Assembly (NCBI RefSeq): GCF_004346205.1
Contig: NZ_SMAM01000005.1
Location: 62,001-126,000 of the forward strand
Source: Bibersteinia trehalosi
Lineage (GTDB): Bacteria; Pseudomonadota; Gammaproteobacteria; Enterobacterales; Pasteurellaceae
Direction: 5' to 3'
DNA length: 64,000 nt
Shown: positions 22,700 through 32,831 of the stretch, one piece after another
How positions within the stretch are numbered: position 1 is the first letter of the stretch
Layout of the letters: every line of letters starts with the position of its first letter
Notes under the pieces: generated by a model
Database searches by the model: none
The model's input: only the letters and a program-made list of their open reading frames with translations
Told to the model about the DNA's origin: nothing
Position numbers and translations under genes: made by a program

Positions 22700-23386
22700 A
22701 TGAAAAAATATTTTGCCGAATTTTTCGGTACATTCTGGTTAGTATTTGGTGGTTGTGGTAGCGCAGTATTAGCAGCAGGTATCCCTGATTTAGGTATCGG
22801 CTACGCTGGCGTTTCATTGGCTTTCGGTTTAACCGTATTAACCATGGCTTATGCGGTTGGCCATATCTCTGGTGGTCACTTCAACCCTGCTGTATCTATC
22901 GGTTTATTAGTCGGTGGTCGTTTCAACAGCAAAGACTTACTACCATACATTGCATCACAAGTTTTAGGTGCAATCGCGGCAGCCGCTGTGCTTTATACTA
23001 TCGCATCTGGCGCTGCAGGCTTTGATGCAACTGCTGGTTTTGCAAGCAACGGTTATGCAGAGCACTCTCCACACGGTTATAGCTTAGTTGCTGCGCTATT
23101 AATTGAGATCGTATTAACCGCGTTCTTCTTAATCATCATTATGGGCGCAACAGATAAACGTGCACCGGCAGGTTTTGCCCCAATTGCAATCGGTTTGGCT
23201 TTAACCTTAATCCACTTGATCAGTATTCCTGTCACCAACACCTCTGTAAACCCTGCACGCTCTACTGGTGTTGCACTCTTCCAAGGTAGCTGGGCTATTG
23301 AACAATTATGGTTATTCTGGGTTGCACCAATCGTTGGTGCGGTAATTGGCGCATTGGTTTACCGTTTCATTGCAGAAGAAAAATAA
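22700..23386 (+). CDS. aqpZ: Aquaporin Z
   Basis: Tetrameric inner-membrane water channel, 228 residues from ATG 22700 (AAAGGAAC upstream). Six membrane helices and the two half-helices carry the NPA motifs HFNPAVSIG and [10 protein letters not shown]. The narrow-pore pattern ([27 protein letters not shown]) is that of AqpZ rather than the glycerol channel GlpF. A terminator follows. The leader contains short palindromes that could be regulatory. Confidence 0.97.
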   Translation: MKKYFAEFFGTFWLVFGGCGSAVLAAGIPDLGIGYAGVSLAFGLTVLTMAYAVGHISGGHFNPAVSIGLLVGGRFNSKDLLPYIASQVLGAIAAAAVLYTIASGAAGFDATAGFASNGYAEHSPHGYSLVAALLIEIVLTAFFLIIIMGATDKRAPAGFAPIAIGLALTLIHLISIPVTNTSVNPARSTGVALFQGSWAIEQLWLFWVAPIVGAVIGALVYRFIAEEK

Positions 23387-23401
23387 TCTCACTTTGATTG
23401 T

Positions 23402-23430
23402 AACCCCATCGCTGATGGGGTTTCTTGTTT
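23402..23430 (+). terminator. Terminator after aqpZ
   Basis: AACCCCATC pairs with GATGGGGTT around GCT, followed by TCTTGTTT, 15 bp past the aqpZ stop. Confidence 0.8.
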
Positions 23431-23440
23431 AAAACTCGAT

Positions 23441-23593
23441 ATGCAAAAATTGATTTTTCTTATTACCTCAACTTGCTTGTTAAGCGGCTGCTTAGTTACC
23501 TCGGTAGTTGGTGCAGCAGCCTCAGTTGCTGGCGCAGCAGTGAGTACTGCTGTTACCGTGGTAGATGCAGTTACCCCGGATATCACAGATTAA
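23441..23593 (+). CDS. Small (50-residue) lipoprotein
   Basis: ATG 23441 opens 50 codons: MQKLIFLITSTCLLSGC is a short signal peptide with lipobox LLSGC (lipidated Cys17). The mature peptide is Ala/Val-rich and hydrophobic (LVTSVVGAAASVAGAAV...) with an acidic end (DAVTPDITD). Short lipoproteins of this shape occur in Haemophilus, but the function is unknown. The ribosome binding site is weak and the ORF sits between the aqpZ terminator and a second terminator, so it may be expressed by read-through. Confidence 0.7.
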   Translation: MQKLIFLITSTCLLSGCLVTSVVGAAASVAGAAVSTAVTVVDAVTPDITD

Positions 23594-23612
23594 CAGCAAA
23601 TTGTAAAAACCG

Positions 23613-23649
23613 GACCGCTTGTAGATTATGCAACAAGCGGTCTTTTTTT
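23613..23649 (+). terminator. Terminator formed by two opposed uptake signals
   Basis: GACCGCTTGT and ACAAGCGGTC, two facing 10-bp uptake-signal cores, pair around a 10-nt loop and are followed by seven T residues. Confidence 0.88.
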
Positions 23650-23721
23650 GGGGAAAATTTGCAAATCCCCAACAAACCGTTACAATGCTTGAACTTTTAC
23701 ACTTAAAGAAAGGAATTTAAA

Positions 23722-24417
23722 ATGAAAATCGCAAAAAATCTTGTGCCAAGCATCGCGTACCAAGTTCGTACTCAAGATGGCGTATTAGTCGATGAAGCAC
23801 CTGTTGAACAACCGTTAGAGTATCTACACGGTCATAATAACCTTGTGGTGGGCTTAGAAAATGCTTTAGAAGGTAAAGCCGTGGGTGAGACTTTTGAAGT
23901 GCGTGTAAAACCTGAAGAAGGCTATGGTGAATATAACGACAATATGGTGCAACGTGTGCCAAAAGATGTATTTATGGGCGTAGATGAATTAGAAGTGGGT
24001 ATGCGTTTTATCGCAGATACAGACATTGGCCCATTACCGGTCGTTATCACTGAAGTAGATGGCGATGAAGTAGTGGTGGACGGTAACCACATGTTAGCAG
24101 GCCAAGAGTTGCTATTCTCTGTGGAAGTAGTCTCAATCCGTGAAGCAACCCTCGAAGAGATTGCTCACGGTCATATTCACGGCGAGCATGGTGGCTGCTG
24201 TGGTGGGCATGATAGCGATGAAGAAGGTCACGGCTGTGGTTGCGGCGGTCACCACCACCATCATCACCACAATGGCTGTGGCTGCGGAGGTCATCATCAC
24301 GAAGAAGCTCATGAAGGCTGCTGTGATGAGCATCATCACCATCATCATAATGGTGAATGCTGTGATGAACATCATCACCATCATCACACAGCTGATGAAA
24401 AATGCAATAAACAGTAA
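23722..24417 (+). CDS. slyD: FKBP-type peptidyl-prolyl isomerase SlyD, long metal-binding tail
   Basis: Cytoplasmic prolyl isomerase, chaperone and nickel store, 231 residues (E. coli: 196). The FKBP domain (1-70 and 120-145) has LEYLHGHNNLVVGLENALEG, interrupted by the insert-in-flap domain (about 70-125). From about residue 148 the tail is almost entirely His, Cys, Gly and acidic residues. I count about 29 His and 11 Cys, including runs of 7, 6 and 6 His and CC/CGC pairs in a repeating pattern. This tail should bind Ni2+ and related metals. AAAGGAATTT precedes the ATG, and a strong terminator follows. Confidence 0.96.
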   Translation: MKIAKNLVPSIAYQVRTQDGVLVDEAPVEQPLEYLHGHNNLVVGLENALEGKAVGETFEVRVKPEEGYGEYNDNMVQRVPKDVFMGVDELEVGMRFIADTDIGPLPVVITEVDGDEVVVDGNHMLAGQELLFSVEVVSIREATLEEIAHGHIHGEHGGCCGGHDSDEEGHGCGCGGHHHHHHHNGCGCGGHHHEEAHEGCCDEHHHHHHNGECCDEHHHHHHTADEKCNKQ

Positions 24418-24430
24418 TTTTTATTCAATG

Positions 24431-24456
24431 ACGGGGGATTTTGTCCCCCGTTTTTT
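24431..24456 (+). terminator. Terminator after slyD
   Basis: ACGGGGGA pairs with TCCCCCGT around TTTTG, followed by five T residues. Confidence 0.9.
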
Positions 24457-24621
24457 GATCAGAATAAAAAATAGAAAAATCGAAACAATTTATAGCTTAC
24501 TCCCCTGCTGATTTCTATCTCTGAACGAAATCAAAATATGTTTCTTCTCAAAAACAACTGTATTGAAACAGTGAATTTAAAAGGGAAAATATATTCAGCT
24601 ATACAAACACAGGAAAACAAA

Positions 24622-26148
24622 ATGAGTGATAACCAGCAAATGAACGGCACGGATTATCTACGTGCTATTGTCAGTTCAAAAATCTACGATCTTGCCCAAC
24701 ATACTCCCCTACAAAAAATGGAAAAACTTTCTGAGCGTTTGGGAAATACTATTTTCATTAAACGGGAAGATCGACAGCCAGTACACAGCTTCAAGCTACG
24801 TGGTGCTTATGCCATGATTTCTAATCTCTCGCCTGCCCAAAAAAATGTGGGGGTGATCACCGCCTCAGCCGGCAATCATGCACAGGGTGTAGCGCTTTCA
24901 GCAAAGCATCTTGGGCTACGCGCATTAATTGTCATGCCACAAAACACGCCCTCAATTAAAGTGGATGCAGTGCGAGGATACGGTGGTGAAGCATTATTAT
25001 TTGGTGCAAATTTTGATGAAGCTAAAGCCAAGGCGATTGAATTATCTCAAGAACTTGGTATGACTTTTATTCCACCTTTCGATCATCCTCTGGTCATTGC
25101 AGGGCAAGGTACTATTGGTATGGAGCTACTACAGCAACATTCCGATCTGGATATGATATTTGTTCCTGTTGGTGGCGGTGGGCTAATTGCAGGGATTGCG
25201 ACACTCATCAAACAACTAGCTCCTGAGATAAAAATTATCGGAGTGGAAAGTAAGGATTCTGCTTGCCTGTATCATGCATTAAAAAAAGGGGCTCCTTGCG
25301 ATCTTGAGCGTGTAGGATTATTTGCCGATGGGATTGCGGTTAAACGCATTGGTGATGAAACCTTCCGTCTTTGCCAGCAATATGTAGATGATATTGTGCT
25401 AGTAGACAACGATGAAATTTGTGCTGCCCTAAAAGATATTTTTGAAAACGTACGCGCAATTGCCGAACCAAGCGGCGCAACCTCCTTAGCTGGTTTGAAA
25501 AAATATGTTGAGCAACATCATCCACAAGGAAAAAATTTAGCCTGCGTGCTTTCTGGAGCAAATCTCAATTTCCACACACTACGCTATGTTTCTGAACGCT
25601 GCGAAATTGGTGAAAAACACGAAGCCTTACTGGCTGTAACCATTCCTGAGCAAAACGGCAGTTTCTTAAAATTCAGTGAAGTACTGGGTAATCGTGCCGT
25701 AACAGAGTTTAATTATCGCCATTCAGATGATACTCAAGCATGTATTTTTGTTGGAGTACGTGTTTCAGGCAAAACAGAAATTGCCGAAATTATTACCGAT
25801 CTCCAACACAATGGTTATGATGTTACCGATATGTCAGATGACGAAATCGCCAAAACACATATTCGCTATATGGTGGGAGGCAGACCACAAAGTATTGTAC
25901 GCGAGCAGCTCTATAACTTCGAATTCCCAGAACAAAAAGGCGCGCTACGCAAATTCTTGGAAACCTTAATCAACTGGGATATTTCATTATTCCATTACCG
26001 GGCTCACGGTGCAGATTATGGCGATATTTTGGCGGCATTTGTTGTGCCAGAGCAAGAGCAAACTACATTCGAGCAAGATTTAGCTAAATTAGGCTATACT
26101 TATGAAAATGTTAGCCAAAGTCCCGCTTATCGCTATTTTCTTAAATAG
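24622..26148 (+). CDS. ilvA: Threonine ammonia-lyase, biosynthetic
   Basis: PLP enzyme making 2-oxobutanoate from threonine, the first step of isoleucine synthesis. It is 508 residues from ATG 24622 (CAGGAAAAC upstream); the in-frame ATG at 24538 lacks a ribosome binding site. The PLP lysine is in PVHSFKLRGAYA and the phosphate-binding glycine loop is VGGGGLIAG. Two C-terminal ACT-like regulatory modules (about 325-400 and 420-505) mark the isoleucine-inhibited biosynthetic form rather than catabolic TdcB. It is not next to other ilv genes. I saw no leader peptide rich in branched-chain codons. Confidence 0.95.
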   Translation: MSDNQQMNGTDYLRAIVSSKIYDLAQHTPLQKMEKLSERLGNTIFIKREDRQPVHSFKLRGAYAMISNLSPAQKNVGVITASAGNHAQGVALSAKHLGLRALIVMPQNTPSIKVDAVRGYGGEALLFGANFDEAKAKAIELSQELGMTFIPPFDHPLVIAGQGTIGMELLQQHSDLDMIFVPVGGGGLIAGIATLIKQLAPEIKIIGVESKDSACLYHALKKGAPCDLERVGLFADGIAVKRIGDETFRLCQQYVDDIVLVDNDEICAALKDIFENVRAIAEPSGATSLAGLKKYVEQHHPQGKNLACVLSGANLNFHTLRYVSERCEIGEKHEALLAVTIPEQNGSFLKFSEVLGNRAVTEFNYRHSDDTQACIFVGVRVSGKTEIAEIITDLQHNGYDVTDMSDDEIAKTHIRYMVGGRPQSIVREQLYNFEFPEQKGALRKFLETLINWDISLFHYRAHGADYGDILAAFVVPEQEQTTFEQDLAKLGYTYENVSQSPAYRYFLK

Positions 26149-26224
26149 TAACCTGTTCAAGTAGCCCCTTAAAGCTCGTGCTTCTAAGCAGATAGAAAAA
26201 GCAAATCAAGCGACTTGAAAATAA

Positions 26225-26268
26225 AACAGCACGTACTTGAAAATGACTCAAATACGTGCTGTTAATTT
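26225..26268. terminator. Bidirectional terminator ilvA / obgE
   Basis: AACAGCACGTA pairs with TACGTGCTGTT around an 17-nt loop. AATTTTTG follows on the plus strand and TTATTTTC on the minus strand. It lies between convergent genes. Confidence 0.8.
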
Positions 26269-26287
26269 TTGTGTTATCTCAATGCAC

Positions 26288-27514
<1,227 letters not shown>

Positions 27515-27519
27515 TTAAA

Positions 27520-28431
27520 TTATTTAAAAATCTTATGCCCAATCGCCGATAAAATGGTCCCCGCCACGACAATAAAAGCACCAAGATAGCTCAGCCAATT
27601 CATGGTTAGCTCAGGGACAAAATCAGGCATTAACCAATGCCCTAAATGGGAAAAGATCATCGTAAAAATCGGCAATAAAATGGTTACCACGCTCACCTTA
27701 GTGGCATCCCAATAGTTTAATGCTTCGGCATAAGCGCCATAGCCTATAAAAGTATTTAAGCAACAATATAAAAAACAGCCTATTAAAAAGCCATTAATTT
27801 CAAATAGTTGGCTTGGTGATACAAAGGGAGAAATTGCCACGCCACAACCAAGATAAATAATCATCAAAATTTGCTGTGAGCTAAACGTTGCCGAAAGTAA
27901 TTTTTGCGCAATGCCATAGCAAACCCAAATGATAGCAGCAGAAGCTGAAATAAGAATTCCCACTGCATAATCACCAAATTGCAGAATTTCGCCCATTCGT
28001 TCATTAAAAAATGCGGCTAAACCAATAAGCAACAGAATTAAACCCATTTTCTGATGTTGCCCAAATTTCTCTCTAAAAATCACCACCCCGCACAAAATCA
28101 TGGTGAAAGGCGCGAGCTGCCATAAAACTTGGTTGGTGGTCGGTGAAATATAATTTAAGGCTTCACTGAACAGGAAAAAATTTGCCGCCAAGCCACACAC
28201 ACCTAAAAAGATTAACTTAAACACTCGTGGACTAAATGCTCTGGCGCTAGGCAATCGCTTAGTTAAAACAAAAAATAGCGCCAAACCTAGCCCAGCAACC
28301 CAAAATCGATACCATACCAAGGTTTGCGCATCAATAGTCGCAAGCAATGGCTGAACGGCAATTGGTAAGGTTCCCCATGTCATGGATGCGAGTAATGCAT
28401 AGAGAAAGCCACGCAAAGGTTTTTGTTGCAT
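27520..28431 (-). CDS. EamA/DMT-family transporter
   Basis: Ten-helix inner-membrane drug/metabolite transporter, 303 residues from ATG 28431, in two EamA repeats. The first repeat starts GFLYALLASMTWGTLPIAVQPLL and the second near GDYAVGILISASAAIIWVCYG. An in-frame ATG at 28518 would add a 29-residue leader unlike the family. The neighbour obgE, 53 bp downstream, is the same as in Haemophilus, where this transporter is also uncharacterised. Substrate unknown. Confidence 0.88.
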   Translation of the reverse strand: MQQKPLRGFLYALLASMTWGTLPIAVQPLLATIDAQTLVWYRFWVAGLGLALFFVLTKRLPSARAFSPRVFKLIFLGVCGLAANFFLFSEALNYISPTTNQVLWQLAPFTMILCGVVIFREKFGQHQKMGLILLLIGLAAFFNERMGEILQFGDYAVGILISASAAIIWVCYGIAQKLLSATFSSQQILMIIYLGCGVAISPFVSPSQLFEINGFLIGCFLYCCLNTFIGYGAYAEALNYWDATKVSVVTILLPIFTMIFSHLGHWLMPDFVPELTMNWLSYLGAFIVVAGTILSAIGHKIFK

Positions 28432-28522
28432 AAATTTACTTAGATGGAACTGTTCAGAAAAGGCGGAGATTTTACACGATAACCGTAGGAAAGGCGAATT
28501 TTTAGCAGGTTTTATCAAATAT

Positions 28523-28578
28523 AAGCGGTCAGATTTTTACAATTTTTTGCAAAATTATCCCAAAATCCAACCGCTTGT
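28523..28578. repeat. Opposed uptake-signal pair
   Basis: AAGCGGTCAGATTTTTAC faces AACCGCTTGT across a GCAAAATTAT core. The pair lies between the EamA gene and the lipoprotein remnant. Confidence 0.65.
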
Positions 28579-28591
28579 TTAAGCGAAGAAA

Positions 28592-28837
28592 TTATTTGCT
28601 CGCGCCAAATGCACCAACCCAATCCGCCGCTTTAAACATGCCTCCGCGCTCTTTTGCATTTTCACCGTAGAATTTACCTTCTACTTTAGCCGTGCCGCTT
28701 AAGGAGGCTGAATTTGCAGAACCGGTAAAACTATTACCGCTTATATTGGCATTTAGATTAATGACATCCACTGTTTCGGCATTCATTGTGCCATTTAACG
28801 TTTTAGCAGAAAACCCACGGCAGTGTAAATAAAAGCC
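28592..28837 (-). pseudogene. C-terminal remnant of TbpB-like surface lipoprotein
   Basis: On the minus strand a frame open from 28837 to a stop at 28592 encodes FSAKTLNGTMNAETVDVINL (recognisable from about 28813), then GSANSASLSGTAKV and GKFYGENAKERGGMFKAAD. The GxFYGxNAxExGG pattern and the alternating beta-strand text are those of the C-terminal barrel of TbpB/Slam-dependent surface lipoproteins. No signal peptide, lipobox or N-terminal part exists upstream, where a stop and then the divergent metR start are found. A 64-codon ORF from ATG 28786 could still be translated but would have no export signal. Confidence 0.7.
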
Positions 28838-28903
28838 TTATTATCTTCAATAAAAAGCGGTATCATAATTTCATTTTTGAGTCCTTGATCACAAAGACAA
28901 TAT

Positions 28904-29830
28904 ATGAAACCGACTTTCCTTGAACTCCGCCATTTAAAAACGCTGATTGCTTTAAAAGAAAGTGGCAGTATTTCTCTTGCCGCAAAGCAAGTACATTTAA
29001 CCCAATCCGCACTTTCCCACCAAATCAAATTAATTGAGGATCAATATGATTTGCAGCTTTTTGAGCGTAAAAGTATGCCGATTCGCTTTACACCAGCAGG
29101 AGAACGATTGATTCGCCTTGGCTATGATATTTTGCCTAAAGTCATTCAAGCAGAGTTGGATTTAGCTCGAATTAAGCAAGGTGAAGCGGGCGAGCTACGT
29201 ATTGCAGTTGAATGCCATACATGCTTCGACTGGCTGATGCCAGCGATGGATAAATTCCGTCAGAGCTGGGGGCAGGTGGAGCTAGATATTGTTTCCGGTT
29301 TCCATACCGATACAGTAGGCTTACTCCTAAATCATCGTGCGGATTGGGCTGTTGTTGCTGAGATTGAAGAAACTGCAGGCATTATCTTCCAGCCTCTTTT
29401 CTCTTACGAAATGGTGGGTATTTGCTCCAAAGATCACCCTTTAGCACAAAAAGAGGTTTGGCTGGCTGAAGATTTCCGCGATGAAACGCTTATCACTTAT
29501 CCTGTGCCTGATGATATGTTGGATTTATTACGTAAAGTTCTCTTTCCTGCGGGAATTAATCCAAGCCGCCGTACCAGTGAACTAACAATTGCAATTATTC
29601 AATTAGTCGCAAGCAAACGCGGCATTGCCACCTTACCATATTGGGCAGTAAAACCCTATTTAGAACGGGGCTATGTCGTTGCACGTAAAATCACGGAACA
29701 GGGGTTACATAGTACGCTGTATGGTGCCATTCGTGAAAATGATCAAAATACTGCTTACTTTGAAGATTTTCACCATACAGTAAAACGAGAAAGTTTCAAC
29801 ACTTTGCCGGGATTGTCGGTATTAGAGTAG
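28904..29830 (+). CDS. metR: LysR-type methionine regulator MetR
   Basis: Homocysteine-responsive activator of methionine synthesis genes, 308 residues. The N-terminal winged helix-turn-helix reads LELRHLKTLIALKESGSISLAAKQVHLTQSALSHQIKLIE. The effector domain shares IAVECHTCFDWLMPAMDKF with E. coli MetR (IAIECHSC.QWL.PAL) plus LLRKVLFPAGINPS and RGIATLPYWAV. metE, its usual divergent partner, is not here; the remnant lipoprotein lies upstream instead. I found no TGAA-N5-TTCA motif. Confidence 0.93.
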   Translation: MKPTFLELRHLKTLIALKESGSISLAAKQVHLTQSALSHQIKLIEDQYDLQLFERKSMPIRFTPAGERLIRLGYDILPKVIQAELDLARIKQGEAGELRIAVECHTCFDWLMPAMDKFRQSWGQVELDIVSGFHTDTVGLLLNHRADWAVVAEIEETAGIIFQPLFSYEMVGICSKDHPLAQKEVWLAEDFRDETLITYPVPDDMLDLLRKVLFPAGINPSRRTSELTIAIIQLVASKRGIATLPYWAVKPYLERGYVVARKITEQGLHSTLYGAIRENDQNTAYFEDFHHTVKRESFNTLPGLSVLE

Positions 29831-29861
29831 AAAAAAGGCAGTGTTCTTACACTGCCTTTCA
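29831..29861. terminator. Bidirectional terminator metR / deoD
   Basis: AAAGGCAGTG pairs with CACTGCCTTT around TTCTTA. The minus strand continues with T residues, so it is stronger for deoD. Confidence 0.85.
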
Positions 29862-29870
29862 TTTAGAAAC

Positions 29871-30587
29871 CTAAGCTTGATCGCCAATTAATACTGATTC
29901 TAACGCAATTTCAATCATATCATTGAACGTCAGCTGGCGTTCTTCTGCTGTCGTTTGCTCATGCGTACGAATGTGATCTGAAACTGTGCAAATAGTTAGT
30001 GCTTTTGCACCAAATTCCGCGGCAACACCATAGATACCCGCAGCTTCCATTTCTACACCTAAAATGCCGTATTTTTCCATTACGTCAAACATTTCAACAT
30101 CTGGCGTATAGAATAAATCTGCTGAATATAGGTTACCAACGCGGACATTTACTCCTTTTTGTTTTGCGGCTTGTACTGCTGCTTGCGTCATTTCAAAATC
30201 TGCAATTGCAGCAAAATCATTATCTTTAAAGCGAATACGATTCACTTTAGAATCAGTACAAGCACCAAGACCAATCACAACTTCACGTAATTTAACGTCA
30301 GCACGCACAGCGCCACAAGAACCTACACGGATAATTTTCTTCACGCCATACTCTGTAATTAGCTCTTTTGCATAGATTGAGCAAGATGGAATCCCCATAC
30401 CATGACCCATTACCGAGATACGGCGGCCTTTATAAGTCCCTGTGTAACCAAACATGTTACGTACATTTGTTACTTGTTCTGCATTTTCTAAGAAAGTTTC
30501 AGCAATATATTTTGCACGGAGTGGGTCGCCAGGCATTAATACTACATCAGCGAATGCACCTGCAGGTGCGTTAATATGTGGAGTCAT
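29871..30587 (-). CDS. deoD: Purine nucleoside phosphorylase DeoD
   Basis: Cleaves purine (deoxy)nucleosides with phosphate to base and (deoxy)ribose-1-phosphate. It is 238 residues, the hexameric bacterial type. Markers are [67 protein letters not shown] and the catalytic-Asp segment CTVSDHI. AGAGGAAC precedes the ATG. It is read after deoC, so the two act in deoxynucleoside salvage together with the (broken) nucleoside permease gene upstream. Confidence 0.97.
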   Translation of the reverse strand: MTPHINAPAGAFADVVLMPGDPLRAKYIAETFLENAEQVTNVRNMFGYTGTYKGRRISVMGHGMGIPSCSIYAKELITEYGVKKIIRVGSCGAVRADVKLREVVIGLGACTDSKVNRIRFKDNDFAAIADFEMTQAAVQAAKQKGVNVRVGNLYSADLFYTPDVEMFDVMEKYGILGVEMEAAGIYGVAAEFGAKALTICTVSDHIRTHEQTTAEERQLTFNDMIEIALESVLIGDQA

Positions 30588-30626
30588 TTTTTGTTCCTCT
30601 TGTTTTACTGTTAAATTGTCGAGTTC

Positions 30627-30669
30627 AAGCGGTTTAAATTTGCAAATTTTTTACCAAAATAAACCGCTT
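30627..30669. repeat. Inverted uptake-signal pair between deoC and deoD
   Basis: AAGCGGTTTA and TAAACCGCTT form a perfect 10-bp inverted repeat enclosing a GCAAATTTTTT core, 2 bp after the deoC stop. It could fold as a hairpin in the deoC-deoD transcript. Confidence 0.7.
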
Positions 30670-30671
30670 CA

Positions 30672-31448
30672 TTAGTAGCCAGTAACTTCTGTGGCCTCTT
30701 GATCATTTAATGTGGCTAATAAATTTGCCAATAAGCTTGATGCGCCAAAACGGAAATGTGCAGAATCTGCCCATGTTTTGCCGAGAATCTCGCTAGCAAG
30801 CTCTAAATATAGTTTTGCTTCTTCTGCGGTTTTCACACCACCTGCAGCTTTAAAGCCAACTTTGTCGGCAACACCAAGATCACGAATTGTTTCTAACATC
30901 ACTTTCGCACTTTCTGGTGTAGCATTAACGGCAACTTTACCGGTGGAAGTCTTAATAAAATCAGCCCCTGCCTGAATCGAAATCTCGCTCGCTTTACGAA
31001 TAAGCGCTTCGGTTTTTAGCTCACCTGATTCAATAATGACTTTTAATAATACATTATTTTCTGCACATGCTGCTTTACAACGTTTTACTAACTCAAAGCC
31101 GATTTGTTCATCCCCCGCCATTAATGCACGGTAAGGAAATACAACATCAACCTCATCTGCGCCATAGGCAATCGCGGCTTGCGTTTCAGCAAGCGCTATT
31201 TCAATGTCATCATTACCATGTGGGAAATTAGTAACTGTCGCAATTTTTACCTGCTCAATGCCAAGCTGTTTTAACGTTTTACGCGCAATCGGCACAAAAC
31301 GGGGATACACACAAACGGCAGCAGGTGTGCCAAATGAAGTCTTAGCATTTTGACATAATGCAATCACTTTCGCATCTGTATCATCATCATTTAACGTAGT
31401 TAAATCCATTAATGATAATGCTTTTTCTGCATACTGTTTTAAATTCAT
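30672..31448 (-). CDS. deoC: Deoxyribose-phosphate aldolase
   Basis: Splits 2-deoxyribose-5-phosphate into glyceraldehyde-3-phosphate and acetaldehyde. It is 258 residues, class I aldolase of the E. coli type. The Schiff-base lysine is in [17 protein letters not shown]; the second catalytic lysine is in [27 protein letters not shown] is the other family block. AAGGAG lies before the ATG. A strong terminator separates it from the nucleoside transporter upstream. Confidence 0.97.
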   Translation of the reverse strand: MNLKQYAEKALSLMDLTTLNDDDTDAKVIALCQNAKTSFGTPAAVCVYPRFVPIARKTLKQLGIEQVKIATVTNFPHGNDDIEIALAETQAAIAYGADEVDVVFPYRALMAGDEQIGFELVKRCKAACAENNVLLKVIIESGELKTEALIRKASEISIQAGADFIKTSTGKVAVNATPESAKVMLETIRDLGVADKVGFKAAGGVKTAEEAKLYLELASEILGKTWADSAHFRFGASSLLANLLATLNDQEATEVTGY

Positions 31449-31484
31449 AACTATTTACTCCTTACGCAATCGTTTTACTACTGC

Positions 31485-31519
31485 AAAAACGACAACACCG
31501 CAGTTGCCTGCGGTGTTGT
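31485..31519 (-). terminator. Terminator between nucleoside transporter and deoC
   Basis: A perfect 12-bp stem (ACAACACCGCAG / CTGCGGTGTTGT, 4-nt loop) is followed on the minus strand by CGTTTTTG. Confidence 0.9.
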
Positions 31520-31530
31520 GAGTGAATGAA

Positions 31531-32831
31531 TTACATGATGGAACCGCCCAGCCCGATAAACAGGCCTGCGATAGTCGCACTCATTAAGTTAGAAAGTGTA
31601 CCGGCAGCAACCGCTTTTAAGCCCATTCTTGCTACATCACCACGACGATTAGCCGCCATTCCGCCTAAGCCGCCGATTAAAATTGCCACAGAGCTTAAAT
31701 TTGCAAAACCACACAGTGCGAAGGTGATAATTGCGATTGTTTTCGCACCTAATTGTACTGTCGCTTCAGGGCCTACATATTTCACTAAATCAGCATAAGC
31801 CACAAATTCATTGACAATAATTTTTGAACCAATTAATGAACCCGCAATTTGCGCTTCTTCACCCCATGGTACACCAATTACCCACGCTAATGGTTGGAAG
31901 ATATAGCCAAGTAGTGACTGCATGGTCACTCCCTCAAAGCCAAATAATGCACCAATCCAGCCGATAAAGGCATTTAACATAGCGATTAACGCAATGAATG
32001 CTAATAACATTGCACCAACATTCATAGCTAATTGCATACCAGACGATGCACCAGCTGCTGCTGCATCCAAAATATTCGTTGGTTTTTCATCGTAATCTGC
32101 ATCTTCTAACTCATCTTTAAATGATTCAGTTTGAGGATGTAAAATTTTCGCAAATAGTAAACCGCCTGGCGCAGCCATAAATGCCGCAGCGATTAAATAC
32201 GCTAAGAATGCTTCTTTTTGATCTGGCATTGCTGCACCAACCATCTGAGCATAACCGATCATTACCGCACCAGATACAGAAGCTAAACCGCCACACATAA
32301 TGGCAAATAACTCTGAATCTGTCATGGATTTAATAAATGGTTTGACCACTAATGGCGCCTCTGTTTGACCACTAATGGCGCCTCTGTTTGACCAACAAAG
32401 ATATTCGCTGCCGCAGACATTGATTCTGGTTTAGAAGTACCTAATACTTTTTGTAATGCCCCGCCAAGAATACGGATAACAATCTGCATGATGCCGAGAT
32501 AGTAGAGAACGGAAATAAGAGAAGAGAAGAAAACGATTGGAGCCAGTACACCTAATGCAAAAACAAAACCTTCGCCGCCTGTACCTGGTAAACCACCGAA
32601 TACAAAATTAATACCTTCATTACCGTAGCTAATCACTTTACTGACCGCTTCCGCTGTTGCTTTTAAAGCATGACGCCCTGCTTCCCAATATAGGATCACG
32701 GCACCAATTGAAATTTGAATTGCCAATGCTCCCAGTACGGTTCTCAGATTGATTGCCTTTTTATTATTTGATAACAGGAAAGCTATTGCTAACAATGCTA
32801 CTATGCCTAGCAGGCTGTTTAACATACCCAT
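31531..32831 (-). pseudogene. nupC: NupC-type concentrative nucleoside transporter, frameshifted
   Basis: Sodium- or proton-coupled nucleoside importer of the CNT family, split into two frames. The first part (32831-32349, 160 codons) starts MGMLNSLLGIVALLAIAFLL and carries GNEGINFVFGGL and [14 protein letters not shown], then ends in QRRH-stop. The second part (32349-31531) resumes with [20 protein letters not shown] and runs to the end. A 23-bp tandem duplication causes the shift. Removing one copy restores a single 425-residue frame reading [14 protein letters not shown], the normal CNT sequence. TAG and GTG overlap (TAGTG), so re-initiation is conceivable. A nucleoside importer fits the adjacent deoC/deoD. 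Confidence 0.92.
32341..32394. repeat. 23-bp tandem duplication inside nupC
   Basis: Two identical 23-bp units (32341-32363 and 32364-32386), each beginning TTTGACCACTAATGG, are followed by a third partial TTTGACCA (32387-32394). The inferred single-copy ancestor has 8-bp direct repeats TTTGACCA at both ends, a classic substrate for slipped-strand duplication and reversal. Confidence 0.95.

Noticed and set aside
24133-24511. ORFs on both strands over the slyD tail
   Set aside because: They are by-products of the CAT/CAC histidine repeats and encode Met/Ile/Val-rich nonsense.
28870-28895. CRP site upstream of metR (TTTGA...TCACA)
   Set aside because: The half-sites are 8 bp apart instead of 6 and the left half is imperfect.
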